A DNA stretch of 8,660 nt from Candidatus Omnitrophota bacterium (GTDB taxonomy: Bacteria > Ratteibacteria > UBA8468 > MWAK01), in contig JAHJUB010000004.1 in the NCBI GenBank assembly GCA_018829455.1, positions 1-8,660 on the forward strand, written 5' to 3'. The position numbers and the translations under genes are program-made. Below are positions 1-6,207 of the stretch, in pieces; positions within the stretch are counted from its first letter, which is position 1; every line of letters begins with the position of its first letter. The notes beneath the pieces are model-generated. The model had not been told where the DNA came from and did no database searches. It saw only the letters and a list, made by a program, of their open reading frames with translations.

Positions 1-76
1 AGCGGGGGATTCTTAACCTAAAAACAATCCTGTAAAGGGTTTGCGGATTTTCCTACTTTCTGAAGCTAACCTGTTA

Positions 77-118
77 CCATAATTAGTATGGTGTCCCCGA
101 ATTCAAGCCTCGCGCTAC
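77..118. repeat. Composite of two repeat fragments
   Basis: Two pieces are joined here. CCATA (77-81) and TATGG (87-91) form a small hairpin followed by GTGTCCCCGAATTC. Bases 105-118, read on the minus strand, are GTAGCGCGAGGCTT, identical over 14 bases to 7953-7966 inside the MEMO-family gene. There the head is followed by the matching hairpin arm; here that arm is missing, so this is a half copy abutting the other sequence. The first piece resembles sequences I associate with REP-type transposase ends, but that is recollection and no transposase is in the window. Confidence 0.5.
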
Positions 119-132
119 GTAGAATCGTACTA

Positions 133-164
133 CGAGATCCTTCGCAAAACCAGTTCCGGATGAC
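133..164. repeat. Dispersed palindromic repeat, copy 1 (GAGATCCTTCGC...GGATGAC)
   Basis: The unit begins CGAGATCCTTCGC and ends GGATGAC, with ATCC (137-140) able to pair with GGAT (158-161). It has the same head (CGAGAT, TTCGC) and tail (ATGAC) as the copy at 254-284, but the stem bases differ on both sides in a compensated way. From general knowledge, repeats of this form are widespread in unrelated bacterial genomes. The middle (aaaaccagttcc) is atypical, so this copy looks degenerate. Confidence 0.6.
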
Positions 165-253
165 AATTAGGATTTTACAATTAACAGAATTGGAATTTTT
201 GAGGTAAATGTACCTGAAAAAGAAATAGCAGTCCAGGTATGAAACCGCGCAAA

Positions 254-284
254 CGAGATTGCTTCGCTATCACTCGCAATGACG
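254..284. repeat. Dispersed palindromic repeat, copy 2 (GAGATTGCTTCGC...GCAATGACG)
   Basis: The unit starts CGAGATTGCTTCGC and ends CTCGCAATGACG. ATTGC (258-262) pairs with GCAAT (276-280). It is the better-preserved of two copies in the window. It overlaps the 3' end of the minus-strand FAH-family gene: the last four codons (Arg-His-Cys-Glu) and the TGA stop lie entirely inside it. The family is common in many bacterial phyla (general knowledge). Its hairpin might also serve as a 3' end structure for that gene, but there is no T-tract typical of a terminator. Confidence 0.75.
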
Positions 285-1082
285 CTCTTGTGCCACCGGA
301 TTTATCAATATCCCGATACCCTCTATCTGAACCTCTATCCGGTCCCCGGGTTTAAGAAAGACCGGGGGCTTGCGGGCAAAACCGACGCCCGGCGGAGTGC
401 CGGTCATAATCAGAGTCTGCGGAAGCAAAGTCATCTGCCGGGAAAGGTAACTGACAATGGCCGGTACCTTGAAAATAAGGTCTCTGGTGTTTCCAGCCTG
501 CATCACCTTTCCGTTCAGCCGGGACTGCACCGCCAAACCGGAGGGGTCAAGTTCCGTTTCAATGACCGGGCCGGTTGGCGCAAAAGTGTCAAAGGACTTT
601 GCCCTGGCCCACTGCTTATCCGTCCGCATCTGGCAATCCCGGGCGCTGACGTCGTTTCCGCAGGTGTAGCCGAAAACATAATCAAGCGCTTTTTCTTCCG
701 GAACGTTCTTCGCCTCTTTCCCGATTACAATAGTCAATTCCACCTCGTAATCAACCTCGGAAGGCGCCTCCGCCGGCAGGATAATCGACGCCAGATGTCC
801 GGCCAGACTGGTGGTCGCCTTCAGAAAGATAACCGGCGCCAACGGCAAATCCCACTTGCCCTCTTTAGCGTGCTCAACGTAGTTTAAACCCAGGGCGATA
901 ATGTTTGGCGGTTCCACCGGCGGCAGGAACCTCTTCACTTCCACCAGCGGCACGGAAACCCCGGTCTCCTCCGCAGAACCTGAAAAAGGAGAATGGTCAA
1001 GCAGGTAAATTGTTTCCCCTTTCAAAATTCCATAACTCCCGGCCGGTCCGGTTAGTCCCGTAACAACTTTTAAGTACTTCAT
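270..1082 (-). CDS. Fumarylacetoacetate hydrolase (FAH) family protein
   Basis: A 270-residue protein of the FAH fold. Members hydrolyse or decarboxylate 2-oxo / 2,4-dioxo acids (fumarylpyruvate, acylpyruvates, oxaloacetate) or act on 2-hydroxyhepta-2,4-diene-1,7-dioate; the exact substrate cannot be read from sequence. The core is clear: IALGLNY at 62-68, the metal-binding pattern DYEVEL (Glu113, Glu115) with GNDVSARD (Asp144), and TGTPPGVGF at 227-235. An N-terminal small domain of about 55 residues precedes the core, as in the prokaryotic short FAH proteins. The family normally ends near the Gly-Ile-Gly...Asn-Pro-Val segment (255-263); here the extra tail ends in Arg-His-Cys-Glu encoded by a dispersed repeat. 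The start at 1082 aligns with the family's usual beginning; no Shine-Dalgarno precedes it, and a -10 box ends only 8 bases upstream. It is transcribed divergently from the flavoprotein gene at 1253. Confidence 0.93.
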   Translation of the reverse strand: MKYLKVVTGLTGPAGSYGILKGETIYLLDHSPFSGSAEETGVSVPLVEVKRFLPPVEPPNIIALGLNYVEHAKEGKWDLPLAPVIFLKATTSLAGHLASIILPAEAPSEVDYEVELTIVIGKEAKNVPEEKALDYVFGYTCGNDVSARDCQMRTDKQWARAKSFDTFAPTGPVIETELDPSGLAVQSRLNGKVMQAGNTRDLIFKVPAIVSYLSRQMTLLPQTLIMTGTPPGVGFARKPPVFLKPGDRIEVQIEGIGILINPVAQERHCE

Positions 1083-1090
1083 ATCGCTTA

Positions 1091-1099
1091 ATTATACCA
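1091..1099 (-). promoter_or_regulatory. Extended -10 promoter for the FAH-family gene, probably leaderless
   Basis: On the minus strand TGGTATAAT reads as an extended -10 (TG-N-TATAAT; the TATAAT is at 1096-1091). The ATG begins at 1082, so transcription starting about 7 bases after the -10 would begin essentially at the start codon. No -35 like TTGACA lies at the usual distance, consistent with an extended -10. The bases between -10 and ATG contain no Shine-Dalgarno sequence, which fits leaderless translation. Confidence 0.55.
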
Positions 1100-1103
1100 C
1101 GTT

Positions 1104-1119
1104 AATTCTATAATTCTAT
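1104..1119. repeat. Perfect 8-base tandem duplication AATTCTAT
   Basis: AATTCTAT occurs twice head-to-tail (1104-1111, 1112-1119), just upstream of the minus-strand extended -10 and where its -35 would sit. It could be a regulator binding site or simply AT-rich slippage. Confidence 0.4.
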
Positions 1120-1156
1120 TCAGAAAACATTGCCTTGGCGTCCCCTCTGATAATAC

Positions 1157-1186
1157 TTGACCTTGGAAAGAAAAAAGCGGTACAAT
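1157..1186 (+). promoter_or_regulatory. Sigma-70 type promoter for the flavoprotein gene
   Basis: TTGACC (1157-1162) and TACAAT (1181-1186) are separated by 18 bases, each one mismatch from the TTGACA/TATAAT consensus. Predicted transcription start is near 1193, giving a leader of about 60 bases. A GA-rich Shine-Dalgarno GAGAGGGA (1237-1244) lies 8 bases before the ATG at 1253. Confidence 0.7.
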
Positions 1187-1252
1187 TTGAAAAGCAGTAA
1201 CTTAACGAAAAAGATGGCAAAACGAAAGGGATAAAAGAGAGGGACAACAAGA

Positions 1253-2377
1253 ATGGAGACAACGGATATTACGATCATCGGAGCCGGTGTCGTTGGTCTG
1301 TCTATCGCCTCGCAGGTAGCCCGAAAAGACCGGAATGTTATTTTGGTAGAAAGACATAGTGGTTTCGGGCAAGAGACCAGCAGCCGAAACAGCGAAGTCA
1401 TACACGCCGGGATTTATTATCCGGAGGGTTTTCTCAAAGCGAAACTCTGCGTAGCCGGAAATATTCTGCTCTATCAGATTTGTAAAGAGAACGGCATTCC
1501 GCATAAAAAGACGGGGAAATTGATTGTGGCCGTTACGGAAAAACAGGTAAAAGACCTGGAAGACCTCCTGGCAAAAGGGAAAAGAAATGGAGCCGAAAAT
1601 CTGAGCATAATATCTTCAAAAGAAGTCCGGGAACTTGAACCCCATGTTACTGCTTGCGCGGCCATTTTTGCCCCCTCGTCGGGAATCATCGATTCGCACC
1701 GTTTAATGAAGTTTTGGGAAATAAAAGCTAAAGATTCCGGCGCAGACATTATCTACGGATGCGAAGTTAAATCAATCGAAAAAATCCCTGACGGTTACCA
1801 GATTGGAGTTAAAGACAGCGACGGTGAAACGTTCTTTTTCTCGACCAAGATTCTAATTAATAGCGCCGGCCTGGAATCAAGTAATATCGCGGCGCTGGCC
1901 GGTATTGATATTGAGGAAGCGGGCTATCGCGTTTATTATTGTAAGGGAGAATACTTCAGCCTGGGCGGAGGTAAGCATGTGTTTGCGCAAAGGCTGATCT
2001 ACCCAACTCCTCCCAAGCCGGGTTTTATCGGAATCCACACCGTACCCGACCTTCAGGGAATGATGAAACTCGGACCTTACGACTATTATGTGGATAAAAT
2101 TGATTATGACGTAGACGAAACAAACAAGGAATTGTTTTACCGTTCGGTCAAACCATTTTTACCCTTTGTGGAACTTGAGGACTTGAAACCGGATACCTCC
2201 GGTATCCGTCCGAAAGTTCAAAAACCCGGAGAACCAATGAGAGATTTCATAATTACGCATGAGGAGAAAAGGGGGTTGCCGGGATTTATTAATCTGATCG
2301 GAATTGAATCTCCCGGTTTAACCGCTGCACCGGCAATTGGCCGATATGTGGAGCAAATGGTAGCAGAAATAATTTAG
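1253..2377 (+). CDS. lhgO: FAD-dependent oxidoreductase, L-2-hydroxyglutarate dehydrogenase/oxidase-like
   Basis: A 374-residue flavoprotein of the DAO (D-amino-acid oxidase) superfamily. The N-terminal Rossmann motif GAGVVG is at 10-15, followed by the ribose-binding acidic residue Glu33 at the end of the second strand (LVERH). The segment SSRNSEVIHAGIYYP (43-57) matches the family's conserved Ser-Ser-Arg-Asn-Ser...His-Ala-Gly-Ile-Tyr-Tyr signature, and the C-terminal ESPGLTAAPAIG (353-364) is the FAD-contacting end. Members oxidise L-2-hydroxyglutarate to 2-oxoglutarate, passing electrons to oxygen or the membrane quinone pool; some homologues act on other 2-hydroxy acids or glycerol-3-phosphate, so the substrate is inferred. 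Length is somewhat under the roughly 400 residues usual for the family, but both ends are intact. It has its own promoter (1157-1186) and good ribosome site. Its base composition is more AT-rich than the arg genes downstream. Confidence 0.85.
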   Translation: METTDITIIGAGVVGLSIASQVARKDRNVILVERHSGFGQETSSRNSEVIHAGIYYPEGFLKAKLCVAGNILLYQICKENGIPHKKTGKLIVAVTEKQVKDLEDLLAKGKRNGAENLSIISSKEVRELEPHVTACAAIFAPSSGIIDSHRLMKFWEIKAKDSGADIIYGCEVKSIEKIPDGYQIGVKDSDGETFFFSTKILINSAGLESSNIAALAGIDIEEAGYRVYYCKGEYFSLGGGKHVFAQRLIYPTPPKPGFIGIHTVPDLQGMMKLGPYDYYVDKIDYDVDETNKELFYRSVKPFLPFVELEDLKPDTSGIRPKVQKPGEPMRDFIITHEEKRGLPGFINLIGIESPGLTAAPAIGRYVEQMVAEII

Positions 2378-2386
2378 TGATATAAT
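2378..2386 (+). promoter_or_regulatory. Possible extended -10 promoter for purQ
   Basis: TGATATAAT at 2378-2386 is a TG-N-TATAAT extended -10 that directly follows the stop codon of the upstream gene. No good -35 is seen. A start near 2393 would place the hairpin at 2388-2414 at the very 5' end of the purQ transcript. Confidence 0.4.
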
Positions 2387-2387
2387 A

Positions 2388-2414
2388 AAGGGGTTTATTC
2401 TTTTGTAACCCCTT
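2388..2414 (+). terminator. Hairpin between the flavoprotein gene and purQ (weak terminator or 5' leader hairpin)
   Basis: AAGGGGTT (2388-2395) pairs perfectly with AACCCCTT (2407-2414) around an 11-base loop. The sequence after it, cgtttatt, is only partly T-rich. As a terminator it is weak (four GC pairs, broken T-tract). It could instead be a leader structure controlling purQ, because the ATG follows only 13 bases later and no Shine-Dalgarno is present between them. Confidence 0.4.
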
Positions 2415-2427
2415 CGTTTATTAAAAC

Positions 2428-3204
2428 ATGGGAAAGGTGAAGGTTTTAATACTGCGCACCGCCGGCGCCAACTGCGACTGGGAAACCGAACACGGTTTTG
2501 CGCTGGCCGGCGCCGCGCCGGAACGGGTTCACATCAGCCGTCTGCTAAATGGTTCCGTCTCCCTTTCCGACTACGGAATCCTGGTCATCCCGGGCGGGTT
2601 TTCATACGGAGACGACCTTTCCGCCGGAAAGGTACTGGCCAACGAACTGAGGTTCAAATTACAGGAACAGGTCTTTTCCTTTGCGGAGAGCGGCCGGCCC
2701 ATCATCGGAATCTGCAACGGTTTTCAGGTTCTGGTTAAAACAGGCCTGCTGCCGTTTTCGCAGAGGGAAAATGCGGTTTGTACCACTTTGACCTTTAACG
2801 ATTCCGGTTGTTTTGAAGACCGGTGGATCTACCTGCGCTGTACCGGAAAATCTCCGCTGCTCTCCGGGCTGTCCGGAGAAACGATAACCCTGCCGGTGGC
2901 GCACGGAGAAGGAAAATTCCTGACCGAAAAAAAGGAAGACCTGAAAACGCTGAAGAAAAACGGACAGGTTGCTTTTCAGTATGCAGGACCCGACGGAAGC
3001 GCGGCCCTTGATTACCCGGAAAACCCTAACGGTTCCGTAGAAGCGATTGCGGCGGTGACGAACGAGAAAGGCAACATCCTGGGAATGATGCCGCATCCGG
3101 AACGGTTCCTGTATCCCTACTGCCATCCGGCCTGGACGCGGCAAGAAGGAAAGTCGGTGGATGGACTGCGCCTGTTAAAATCAATCGTGCGCTACGCACA
3201 ATAA
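2428..3204 (+). CDS. purQ: Phosphoribosylformylglycinamidine synthase, glutaminase subunit PurQ
   Basis: A 258-residue class-I glutamine amidotransferase of cytoplasmic purine synthesis. It releases ammonia from glutamine for the conversion of FGAR to FGAM by PurL, together with PurS. It opens with the PurQ-typical KVLILRTAGANCD (4-16). The nucleophile elbow GICNGFQVL holds Cys96, and GMMPHPER supplies His223 and Glu225 of the triad. IPGGFSYGDDLSAGK (54-68) is also diagnostic. It is longer than the roughly 225-residue Bacillus-type subunit; longer forms are known in other lineages. No Shine-Dalgarno precedes the ATG; the purine-rich GGGAAAGG begins inside the start codon and falls at codons 1-3. 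A GTG at codon 4 is an alternative start but would place that motif immediately against it. purL and purS are not nearby; argB follows 38 bases later. Confidence 0.95.
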   Translation: MGKVKVLILRTAGANCDWETEHGFALAGAAPERVHISRLLNGSVSLSDYGILVIPGGFSYGDDLSAGKVLANELRFKLQEQVFSFAESGRPIIGICNGFQVLVKTGLLPFSQRENAVCTTLTFNDSGCFEDRWIYLRCTGKSPLLSGLSGETITLPVAHGEGKFLTEKKEDLKTLKKNGQVAFQYAGPDGSAALDYPENPNGSVEAIAAVTNEKGNILGMMPHPERFLYPYCHPAWTRQEGKSVDGLRLLKSIVRYAQ

Positions 3205-3242
3205 AATTCAGAATGACAACAAAAAGAAAGGGTCCCTAACCT

Positions 3243-4100
3243 ATGGAAGAGGCAACGAAGAAAGCCCAGGTATTGGTTGAGGCGATGCCGTACATCCTCA
3301 ACTTCAAGAATAAGTTCACGGTGGTCAAGTACGGCGGCTCAGTCATGCGCGAACCACGGCTGGCGCGTACAATCCTGGAAGATATTGTTTTTATGTCCGC
3401 GGTGGGAATCAAGGTTATCCTGGTGCACGGCGGCGGGCCCAGGATTTCCGAAGCGCTGGCCGCCCAAGAAATTAAAACCCGTTTCGTGAATGGTTTGCGC
3501 TATACCGACGCAGAGACAATTGCGGTAATCAAGGAAACGCTTCTTGCCGTCAACCGGGAATTAATTTCTCTGATTGAGGAACTCGGCGGCAAAGCCAGGG
3601 GGGTGTTTCCGGAAGACCGGGTATTAGGCGCAATTAAACTTACCCTGACCGAAGCAAACCTCGGACTGGTAGGCGAGATAAAAGAAGTAAACGCTTCTTT
3701 CTTTGACGAAACCTGCCGGGCAGGCATTATCCCGGTGGTCATACCTCTGGCGTTCGGCGCCGACGGCCTGCTCTATAACATTAATGCCGACGCGGCCGCC
3801 AGCAAAATTGCGGTCGGACTCTCGGCTGAAAAACTGGTATTCCTGACCGACCAGGCCGGCATTATGCGCGACCGAAGCAACGAAGAAAGCCTGATTTCGA
3901 TTTTGCGGCCCAGCCAGGCAAAAGCGCTGATTGAAAAGGAAATTATTACCGCGGGAATGCTGCCCAAGATACGCGCCGGGCTATACGCCATGGAAAACAA
4001 CGTAGCCAAAGTCCACCTGGTCGGCGGCCACATACCGCACACCCTCCTGCTGGAGATATTTACCAACCAGGGGGTAGGCACGGAGATCGTCCCGGAATGA
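3243..4100 (+). CDS. argB: Acetylglutamate kinase
   Basis: A 285-residue amino-acid-kinase-family enzyme that phosphorylates N-acetyl-L-glutamate with ATP, the second step of arginine synthesis. Visible motifs: VKYGGSVM (28-35) with the phosphate-binding Lys29, VHGGGPRISEAL (61-72), NINADAAASKIA (179-190) for substrate binding, and ITAGMLPKI (235-243) with Lys242. The N-terminal helix of about 25 residues before the first strand and the C-terminal EIFTNQGVGTEIV are features of the hexameric arginine-sensitive enzymes, so feedback inhibition by arginine is likely (inference from family knowledge). The start is set by family length, with AGAAAGGG about 11 bases upstream as a somewhat distant ribosome site. 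It lies between purQ and argD in a tight same-strand run. argC and argJ, often adjacent, are absent from the window. Confidence 0.97.
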   Translation: MEEATKKAQVLVEAMPYILNFKNKFTVVKYGGSVMREPRLARTILEDIVFMSAVGIKVILVHGGGPRISEALAAQEIKTRFVNGLRYTDAETIAVIKETLLAVNRELISLIEELGGKARGVFPEDRVLGAIKLTLTEANLGLVGEIKEVNASFFDETCRAGIIPVVIPLAFGADGLLYNINADAAASKIAVGLSAEKLVFLTDQAGIMRDRSNEESLISILRPSQAKALIEKEIITAGMLPKIRAGLYAMENNVAKVHLVGGHIPHTLLLEIFTNQGVGTEIVPE

Positions 4101-4131
4101 TACCAATTCGCCTTCATTCATTTAGTGTAAA

Positions 4132-5298
4132 ATGACGGAAAAAGAGGTTTTACAAGCGTATCAAAAGTACGTCGTCCCTTCCTACCGCCGGACCAACCTG
4201 TGTCTGGTGAAGGGGGAAGGCGCCTGGGTAACCGACATCCAGGGCAAGCGCTACCTTGACTTCTTTCCCGGTTGGGCCGTAAGCGGAATCGGCCACTGCC
4301 ACCCGCGGGTAGTCAAGGCGGTCACGGAGCAGGCAAAGAAAGCCATCCATTTCTCCAACAATTTTCTGCACCCCCTGCAGGCGCAATTGGCGAAAGAACT
4401 CGTCCGGTCCAGTTTCCCCGGTAAATGTTTCTTTGCCAACAGCGGCGCGGAAGCGAACGAGGCGGCCATCAAACTGGCCCGGCTCGCCGGCCACCCTGAC
4501 GGCCGTTACCAGATTATTTCCTTTACCGGCTCTTTTCACGGCCGGACCCTGGCCACCCTGACGATGACCGGCCAGCGCAAGGTACAAAAAGGTTTCTCAC
4601 CTCTGCCCTCCGGTTTCCGAAAGGCGAAGTTCAACGACCTGGAGAGCGTTAAAAAAGTTCTGGGTCCAAGGACTGCGGCTATTTGTATTGAACCAATCCA
4701 GGGCGAGGGTGGGGTCAACCCGGCCCGGCCCGGCTTTCTGAAGAACCTGCGCCAACTCTGCAACCAAAATGGAATTCTGCTCATCTTTGACGAAGTCCAG
4801 ACCGGGATGGGCCGCACCGGAAAACTCTTCGCTTTTCAGCGCTATCAGGTGACGCCGGACGCAATGACCCTGGCCAAAACGCTGGGCGGCGGCGTTCCGA
4901 TCGGCGCCATCATCATCGCCGAAAAATACGCTGACATCCTTTCGCCGGGCGCTCACGCCTCCACCTTTGGCGGCGGACCTCTGGTCTGCGCCGCAGCGCT
5001 GGCGGCGCTGGAAGCGATTAAGAAAGAAAAACTGTTGGAAAACGCGGTAAGAATGGGCGCATACCTGCAAGAACGGCTGCGCAAAATCTCGCCTCTGGTA
5101 AAAGAAGTCCGGGGAATCGGCCTGATGCTCGGCGTAGAGTTGAAAATCCCCGCTGCGAAAATTACCGAGGAAGCGCAGAAAAACGGTTTGCTGGTCAACT
5201 GTACCCAGCATAACGTTTTACGGGTTATGCCGCCCCTTACCCTAACCAGGGACGAGGCCGACCTCGGCCTCTCCATCCTAAAACAATGTTTAAGTTGA
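4132..5298 (+). CDS. argD: Acetylornithine aminotransferase
   Basis: A 388-residue class-III PLP-dependent aminotransferase that converts N-acetylglutamate semialdehyde to N-acetylornithine with glutamate as amino donor; many homologues also serve lysine synthesis as succinyldiaminopimelate aminotransferase. Motifs: FANSGAEANEAAIKLAR (101-117), SFHGRTL (134-140), FDEVQTGMGRTGK (219-231) with the PLP-nitrogen-binding Asp220, and LAKTLGGGVPIGA (247-259) with the Schiff-base Lys249. Full length for the family. Placement between argB and argF supports the arginine role over other class-III activities. The 31-base gap after argB contains no recognisable Shine-Dalgarno before the ATG at 4132, so initiation may depend on translation of argB or on an AT-rich leader. 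Its last 13 bases overlap argF. Confidence 0.95.
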   Translation: MTEKEVLQAYQKYVVPSYRRTNLCLVKGEGAWVTDIQGKRYLDFFPGWAVSGIGHCHPRVVKAVTEQAKKAIHFSNNFLHPLQAQLAKELVRSSFPGKCFFANSGAEANEAAIKLARLAGHPDGRYQIISFTGSFHGRTLATLTMTGQRKVQKGFSPLPSGFRKAKFNDLESVKKVLGPRTAAICIEPIQGEGGVNPARPGFLKNLRQLCNQNGILLIFDEVQTGMGRTGKLFAFQRYQVTPDAMTLAKTLGGGVPIGAIIIAEKYADILSPGAHASTFGGGPLVCAAALAALEAIKKEKLLENAVRMGAYLQERLRKISPLVKEVRGIGLMLGVELKIPAAKITEEAQKNGLLVNCTQHNVLRVMPPLTLTRDEADLGLSILKQCLS

Positions 5299-6203
5299 GG
5301 AAAAAAGACTTTTTGCAGGTAAGCGACCTGACTGCCGATGAGGTCTTTCATCTCTTTGAACTGGCCAAAGACCTTAAAAACCGGCACAACCGCGGAGAGT
5401 TACGCGTCCCGATTTTAAAGGGAAAGGTCCTGGGCATGGTCTTTACCAAGCCGTCCACCCGGACCCGCACCTCGTTTGAAGTGGCGATGCTGCAATTAGA
5501 CGGCCACGCCCTAAACCTTTTCGCGGAAGGCACCCAGGTTTCCCGCGGGGAGACGATGGCCGATACCGGCCGCACCCTCTCCCGGTATCTGGACGGAATA
5601 ATGATTCGCACCTTTGAGCAAACGGAGACCGAGAAACTGGCAAAGTACAGCGACATTCCAATCATCAACGGACTGACCGACCTCCACCATCCTTGCCAGG
5701 CCCTGGCTGATTTTTACACCATCTGGGAGAAAAGGGGCAGTTTTAAAGATGTAAGACTGGCCTATTTCGGAGACGGCAACAACGTCTGCCACTCCCTTAT
5801 GCAGGCGGCAGACCTCCTGGGCGCGGAAATGCTGGTGGTAACTCCAAAAGGTTATCAGCCCCGGAAAGAGGTGCTGGCGAAGTTGAAGAACGGCCACAAG
5901 AAGATAACCATCACCAACAACCCAAAAATCAGCCTTGCAAACGTTGACTTCATCTATACCGACGCCTGGGTGAGCATGGGCCAGGAAGGGATAAAAAAAC
6001 AGAAAAAAATATTCCGTCCCTATCAGGTGAACGGCGACCTTCTGAAAAACGCCGCCTCCAAGGCGCTGGTGATGCACTGCCTGCCTGCCCACCGCGGAGA
6101 AGAGATAACCGACGAGGTAATTGATGGCCCTAATTCCATCGTCTGGGACCAGGCCGAAAACCGTCTCCACCTTCAAAAGGCCCTCCTGGCCGCTTTACTC
6201 TAA
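5286..6203 (+). CDS. argF: Ornithine carbamoyltransferase
   Basis: A 305-residue cytoplasmic enzyme joining carbamoyl phosphate to ornithine to give citrulline. The carbamoyl-phosphate site KPSTRTRTSFE (55-65) and HHPCQ (134-138) are intact. The ornithine site is seen as TDAWVSMG (225-232) and the catalytic HCLPAHRG (264-271); the Ser-Met-Gly loop separates it from aspartate carbamoyltransferases. The ATG at 5286 overlaps the argD stop by 13 bases, implying translational coupling; a TTG at 5295 is an alternative start. No repeat insertion is visible. The gene ends 4 bases before the likely start of the peptidase gene, extending the operon beyond arginine genes. Confidence 0.97.
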   Translation: MFKLRKKDFLQVSDLTADEVFHLFELAKDLKNRHNRGELRVPILKGKVLGMVFTKPSTRTRTSFEVAMLQLDGHALNLFAEGTQVSRGETMADTGRTLSRYLDGIMIRTFEQTETEKLAKYSDIPIINGLTDLHHPCQALADFYTIWEKRGSFKDVRLAYFGDGNNVCHSLMQAADLLGAEMLVVTPKGYQPRKEVLAKLKNGHKKITITNNPKISLANVDFIYTDAWVSMGQEGIKKQKKIFRPYQVNGDLLKNAASKALVMHCLPAHRGEEITDEVIDGPNSIVWDQAENRLHLQKALLAALL

Positions 6204-6207
6204 GAGA

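Noticed and set aside
202..228. Tiny frame after GAGG near 200 (Met-Tyr-Leu-Lys-Lys-Lys)
   Set aside because: Six codons with no context or conservation evidence; likely chance.
279..887. 202-residue plus-strand frame opposite the FAH-family gene
   Set aside because: It is antisense to a gene with clear metal-binding motifs and has no recognisable features.
1187..1252. Riboswitch in the flavoprotein leader
   Set aside because: The leader is about 60 bases, purine-rich and without a stable stem, so no aptamer-like fold is visible.
2659..3144. 161-residue minus-strand frame opposite purQ
   Set aside because: It is a shadow of purQ with no domain or start signal.
3205..3242. ArgR operator upstream of argB
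   Set aside because: Only a loose ATTCAGAATGA is seen; it lacks the paired 18-base palindromes expected of ARG boxes.
4597..5211. Long open frame on the minus strand opposite argD
   Set aside because: It lies wholly inside the unmistakable argD gene, its translation has no recognisable domain, and GC-rich codon use easily creates such antisense frames.
5511..6176. 221-residue open frame on the minus strand opposite argF
   Set aside because: It is fully contained in argF with all motifs intact, shows no family motif, and has no ribosome site.
6121..6207. ATG at 6121 as the peptidase start
   Set aside because: It overlaps the last 83 bases of argF, and the added residues do not resemble the start of M24B proteins.
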